Below are positions 28,615 through 30,949 of a stretch of 30,949 bases of DNA, piece by piece. The position numbers were made by a program, and so were the translations under genes. Source of the DNA: an uncultured Collinsella sp. (GTDB taxonomy: Bacteria; Actinomycetota; Coriobacteriia; Coriobacteriales; Coriobacteriaceae); the NCBI GenBank assembly GCA_900542125.1, contig UQMO01000026.1, forward strand, positions 1-30,949. The letters run 5' to 3'. Positions within the stretch are counted from its first letter, which is position 1; every line of letters begins with the position of its first letter. The notes under the pieces were generated by a model. That model did no database searches, was not told the origin of the DNA, and saw only the letters and a program-made list of their open reading frames with translations.

Positions 28615-28655
28615 TAGACGAACTGCAACGTCCCGCTTCGCGAAAGGTCGCACCC

Positions 28656-29960
28656 ATGCAGACGATCTACCAGAAGATGGAAACCACCGAACTCGATGCC
28701 GCTATCGAGGCACTCAAAGCCGAGGTCGCCGAGGTCAAGGCCAAGGGCCTGGCGCTCGACATGGCCCGCGGCAAGCCGTCGCCCTCCCAGGTGGACATCT
28801 CTCGACCCATGCTCGATATCCTCAACGCCGACGCCGATTTGCACGACGGCAACGTCGACTGCTCCAACTACGGCTGCTTTGAGGGCATTCCCTCGGCACG
28901 CAAGCTAGCGGGGGAGTTCCTGGGCTGCCCCGCCGAGCAGACGCTCGTACTGGGTTCGTCGAGCCTTTTGATCGAGCACGATATCGCCGGTATGTTCTGG
29001 CGTTGCGGTTCGTGCGGCAGCGAGCCCTGGGACGCGTACGAGGCTGCGCACGACGGCAAGAAGGTCAAGTTCCTGTGCCCTGTTCCCGGATACGACCGCC
29101 ACTTTGGCATCACGGCCGACCTGGGCATCGAGAATATCCCCGTTGCGATGACCGACAACGGCCCTGACATGGACGAGATCGAGCGCCTCGTCGCCGCCGA
29201 CGATTCCATCAAGGGTATCTGGTGCGTGCCCAAGTATTCCAACCCCACGGGTATCACCTTTAGCGAGGACACCGTGCGCCGCCTGGTCGAGATGCCCACG
29301 GCAGCGCCCGATTTCCGCATCTTCTGGGATAACGCCTACTGCGTGCACGACCTGTACGACGAGACCGACGAGCTCGCCAACATCTTCGACCTCGCCCGCG
29401 CGGCGGGCACCGAGGACCGCGTGGTCGCCTTCGCCTCGACGTCCAAGATCACCTTCCCGGGCGCCGGCATCGGCTTTATCGGTGCAAGCCCTGCAGTCAT
29501 CGCCGAGTTCTCCAAGCGTCTGAAGGCCGGTCTGATCAGCGCCGACAAGCTCAACCAGCTGCGCCACGTGCGTTTCCTTCCCACCCTCGAGGCGGTCAAG
29601 GGCCACATGAAAAAGCACGCCGAGTTCCTGCGCCCGCGCTTTGAGGCCGTCGAGCGCAAGCTCACCGAGGGCCTGGGCGACACGGGCTGTGCCACCTGGA
29701 CGCACCCCCGCGGCGGTTACTTCGTGAGCTTCGATGGTCCCGAGGGCTCGGCCCAAAAGGTTGCCGCGCTCTGCGCCGAGCTGGGCGTTAAGCTTACGCC
29801 GGCCGGTGCCACCTGGCCCTATGGCAAGGACCCGCGCGACACCAACATCCGTATCGCGCCGAGCTACCCCACGGTCGAGGACCTGGAGGCCGCGCTCGAC
29901 GTGCTGGTGCTGGCTGTGAAGCTCGTCGCTGCCGAGCTTGCGCGTGCCGAGCGCGCCTAA
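28656..29960 (+). CDS. PLP-dependent aminotransferase (aspartate aminotransferase type)
   Basis: A 434-residue fold-type I PLP enzyme. Lys264 in ASTSKITFPGAGIGF is the probable Schiff-base lysine. Other cofactor contacts are GSSSLLIEHD (phosphate side), KYSNPTG (Asn) and FWDNAYCVHDLYD (Asp-x-x-Tyr). The C-terminal RIAPSYP carries the substrate carboxylate-binding Arg. The sequence resembles the actinobacterial aspartate aminotransferase subgroup that is distant from E. coli AspC, so aspartate/2-oxoglutarate is the likely pair, but this is inference. GAAAGG lies 8 nt before the ATG. It is monocistronic, 51 bp before the STAS gene. Confidence 0.9.
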   Translation: MQTIYQKMETTELDAAIEALKAEVAEVKAKGLALDMARGKPSPSQVDISRPMLDILNADADLHDGNVDCSNYGCFEGIPSARKLAGEFLGCPAEQTLVLGSSSLLIEHDIAGMFWRCGSCGSEPWDAYEAAHDGKKVKFLCPVPGYDRHFGITADLGIENIPVAMTDNGPDMDEIERLVAADDSIKGIWCVPKYSNPTGITFSEDTVRRLVEMPTAAPDFRIFWDNAYCVHDLYDETDELANIFDLARAAGTEDRVVAFASTSKITFPGAGIGFIGASPAVIAEFSKRLKAGLISADKLNQLRHVRFLPTLEAVKGHMKKHAEFLRPRFEAVERKLTEGLGDTGCATWTHPRGGYFVSFDGPEGSAQKVAALCAELGVKLTPAGATWPYGKDPRDTNIRIAPSYPTVEDLEAALDVLVLAVKLVAAELARAERA

Positions 29961-30011
29961 CGCGCGGCTTCCCGTACTATCCGCACTTTCGATACGTAAA
30001 GGAGCGTATAC

Positions 30012-30326
30012 ATGGATTTGGGTATTTCCACCAACCCCACGCCAGAGCTCTACACCATTAAGGTAACCGGCGAGATCGATATCTCGAACGCCGATAGCCT
30101 GCGCAATGCCATCGACCTGGCGCTCGAGCAGCCCACTGAGGCCGTTGAGCTCGATTTTGCCCAGGTGAGCTACATCGATTCGACGGGCATTGGCGTGCTC
30201 GTGGGCGCCGCGCACCACGCGGTCGACCACGGCAAGCGCTTTAGCTGCACCAATGTGCAGCCCCCGGTGATGCGCGTGGTTCAGCTGTTGGGTGTCGACC
30301 AGGAGATTTCGATCACCGCTGCATAA
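30012..30326 (+). CDS. STAS-domain anti-sigma factor antagonist
   Basis: A 104-residue single STAS domain of the SpoIIAA/RsbV type. Ser57 in YIDSTGIGVLVGAA is the conserved residue phosphorylated by a partner anti-sigma kinase; the unphosphorylated form would bind that kinase and free a sigma factor. Neither a kinase nor a sigma gene lies next to it, so the partner is elsewhere. AAAGGAG lies 7 nt before the ATG. Confidence 0.93.
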   Translation: MDLGISTNPTPELYTIKVTGEIDISNADSLRNAIDLALEQPTEAVELDFAQVSYIDSTGIGVLVGAAHHAVDHGKRFSCTNVQPPVMRVVQLLGVDQEISITAA

Positions 30327-30370
30327 TCTTTGCCCCCAAAAGGGCGTGCCGTTTGGCATATGTTTGTGAT

Positions 30371-30404
30371 GCGCTCGGACGTTTTGGCGTCCGGGCGCTA
30401 TACT
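30371..30404 (+). promoter_or_regulatory. Hairpin and -10 box before the TatA-like gene
   Basis: GCGCTCGGACG (30371-30381) pairs with CGTCCGGGCGC (30388-30398) with one T-G pair; TATACT follows at 30399-30404. The hairpin overlaps the expected -35 region, so it may end STAS transcription or act as an operator. Confidence 0.4.
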
Positions 30405-30479
30405 TGACCGAATGAATAGACGAGTTCCGGCCGAATGGCGCGGTGCGGGCTCGACTCACATCGAGCCTTGGAGGTATGT

Positions 30480-30912
30480 GTGTTTGGTATTGGAGAGGGT
30501 GAGCTCGCGATCATCGTGGTCTTCGGCTTTTTGCTGTTTGGCCCGGATAAGCTCCCGCAGATGGGCCGCACGATCGGCCGTGCCATCCGTCAGTTCCGCG
30601 AGACGCAGGAAAAGATGACGGCCGTTGTTCAGTCCGAGATTATCGATCCGGTGAGCGAGGCCGCGTCGGCACCGGTCAAGCCCAAGAAGGCTGCTGCGAC
30701 CGACGACGATTCCGATGCGGACGAGGATGCCGCCGAGACGGCAGCGCCCGCCAAGAAGGAGACCTTTGCCGAGCGTCGCGCCCGTCTTGCTGCCGAGAAG
30801 GCCGCAAGCGAGGGTGCTGCTGAGGGCGAAGGTGCTGCTGAGGAGGCCGAGGGCGCCGAGCCTGCCGCTGCCGCCGTCGAGCCCGAACCTGCTGCAGAGC
30901 CGGAGCCGGAGC
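30480..30912 (+). CDS. TatA/TatB-like twin-arginine translocase subunit, truncated by contig end
   Basis: The 5' 144 codons of a Tat membrane component. The N-terminus (FGIGEGELAIIVVFGFLLFGPDKLP, split by the hinge before FGPDKLP) is a single membrane helix followed by an amphipathic helix (GRTIGRAIRQFRE), the TatA/B signature. A long acidic Ala/Glu/Pro-rich tail follows and is still open at the end of the genomic sequence, so the C-terminus is missing. The start is GTG at 30480 with GGAGG 5 nt upstream; no in-frame ATG fits. It would export folded proteins with twin-arginine signals. TatA versus TatB cannot be decided. Confidence 0.88.
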
Positions 30913-30949
30913 CTGTCTCTTATACACATCTGACGCTGCCGACGAAGGC
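30913..30949. other. Nextera transposase/P5-side adapter sequence (not genomic)
   Basis: Positions 30913-30945 are the reverse complement of the 33-nt Nextera Read-1 adapter (starting CTGTCTCTTATACACATCT, ending GCCGACGA). The last four bases (AGGC) are where the i5 index begins and, from memory, fit S508. Reading frames that enter this stretch are artefacts. Confidence 0.97.

Noticed and set aside
28905..30359. 484-residue minus-strand open frame
   Set aside because: It covers the aminotransferase and STAS genes in antisense; both real genes have clear motifs and ribosome sites.
30456..30929. 157-residue minus-strand frame and the plus-strand frame at 30715-30933 at the right end
   Set aside because: Both run into the adapter (CIRDR and LIHI peptides) and are out of frame with the TatA-like gene.

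Overview
The window is a GC-rich bacterial contig whose gene families, codon use and intergenic style fit the Coriobacteriia, most likely a gut Collinsella (inferred from the proteins; there is no rRNA gene to confirm it). Both ends carry Illumina Nextera adapter sequence (1-47 and 30913-30949). The window is therefore probably one complete assembly contig with untrimmed ends, and only 48-30912 is genomic. No rRNA, tRNA, CRISPR array, insertion sequence or transposase gene was seen.

Left part (550-12938): a DUF2207 membrane protein; a GNAT acetyltransferase; purH; an unassigned conserved protein; a response regulator and small BceS-like histidine kinase with no ABC transporter beside them; a hipBA toxin-antitoxin pair behind three evenly spaced palindromic operators; a universal stress protein; undecaprenyl-diphosphatase uppP; and a D-2-hydroxyacid dehydrogenase.

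Middle (13209-18144): a PcrA/UvrD helicase with unusual low-complexity extensions, then a two-gene cassette (winged-helix protein plus AbiEii-type nucleotidyltransferase). The cassette lies between two similar terminators and looks like a type IV toxin-antitoxin or abortive-infection module.

Sugar locus (18271-25161): manA and a GntR/HutC regulator on the minus strand, divergent from a GH1 phospho-glycosidase, PTS EIIC, EIIB and EIIA, followed by a ROK sugar kinase. This is nearly the gene set of the Bacillus subtilis gmu (glucomannan oligosaccharide) operon without its secreted mannanase. The expected route is uptake and phosphorylation by the PTS, cleavage by GH1, phosphorylation of the freed hexose by ROK, and conversion of mannose-6-P to fructose-6-P by ManA.

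Right part (25328-30912): Mn-dependent inorganic pyrophosphatase, NhaA antiporter, a small conserved protein, a PLP aminotransferase, a STAS-domain protein and a TatA/B-like protein cut by the contig end.

The most unusual content is intergenic. (1) Two elements of exactly 230 bp are bounded by inverted repeats of about 30 bp, and both lie between convergent genes. (2) A dispersed family of hairpins has arms that differ from copy to copy but stay self-complementary, around a similar G-rich loop (about GGGGnCAGGTT); copies often start at or just past a stop codon. (3) The hip operators repeat every 39 bp. (4) Similar terminators flank the nucleotidyltransferase cassette.
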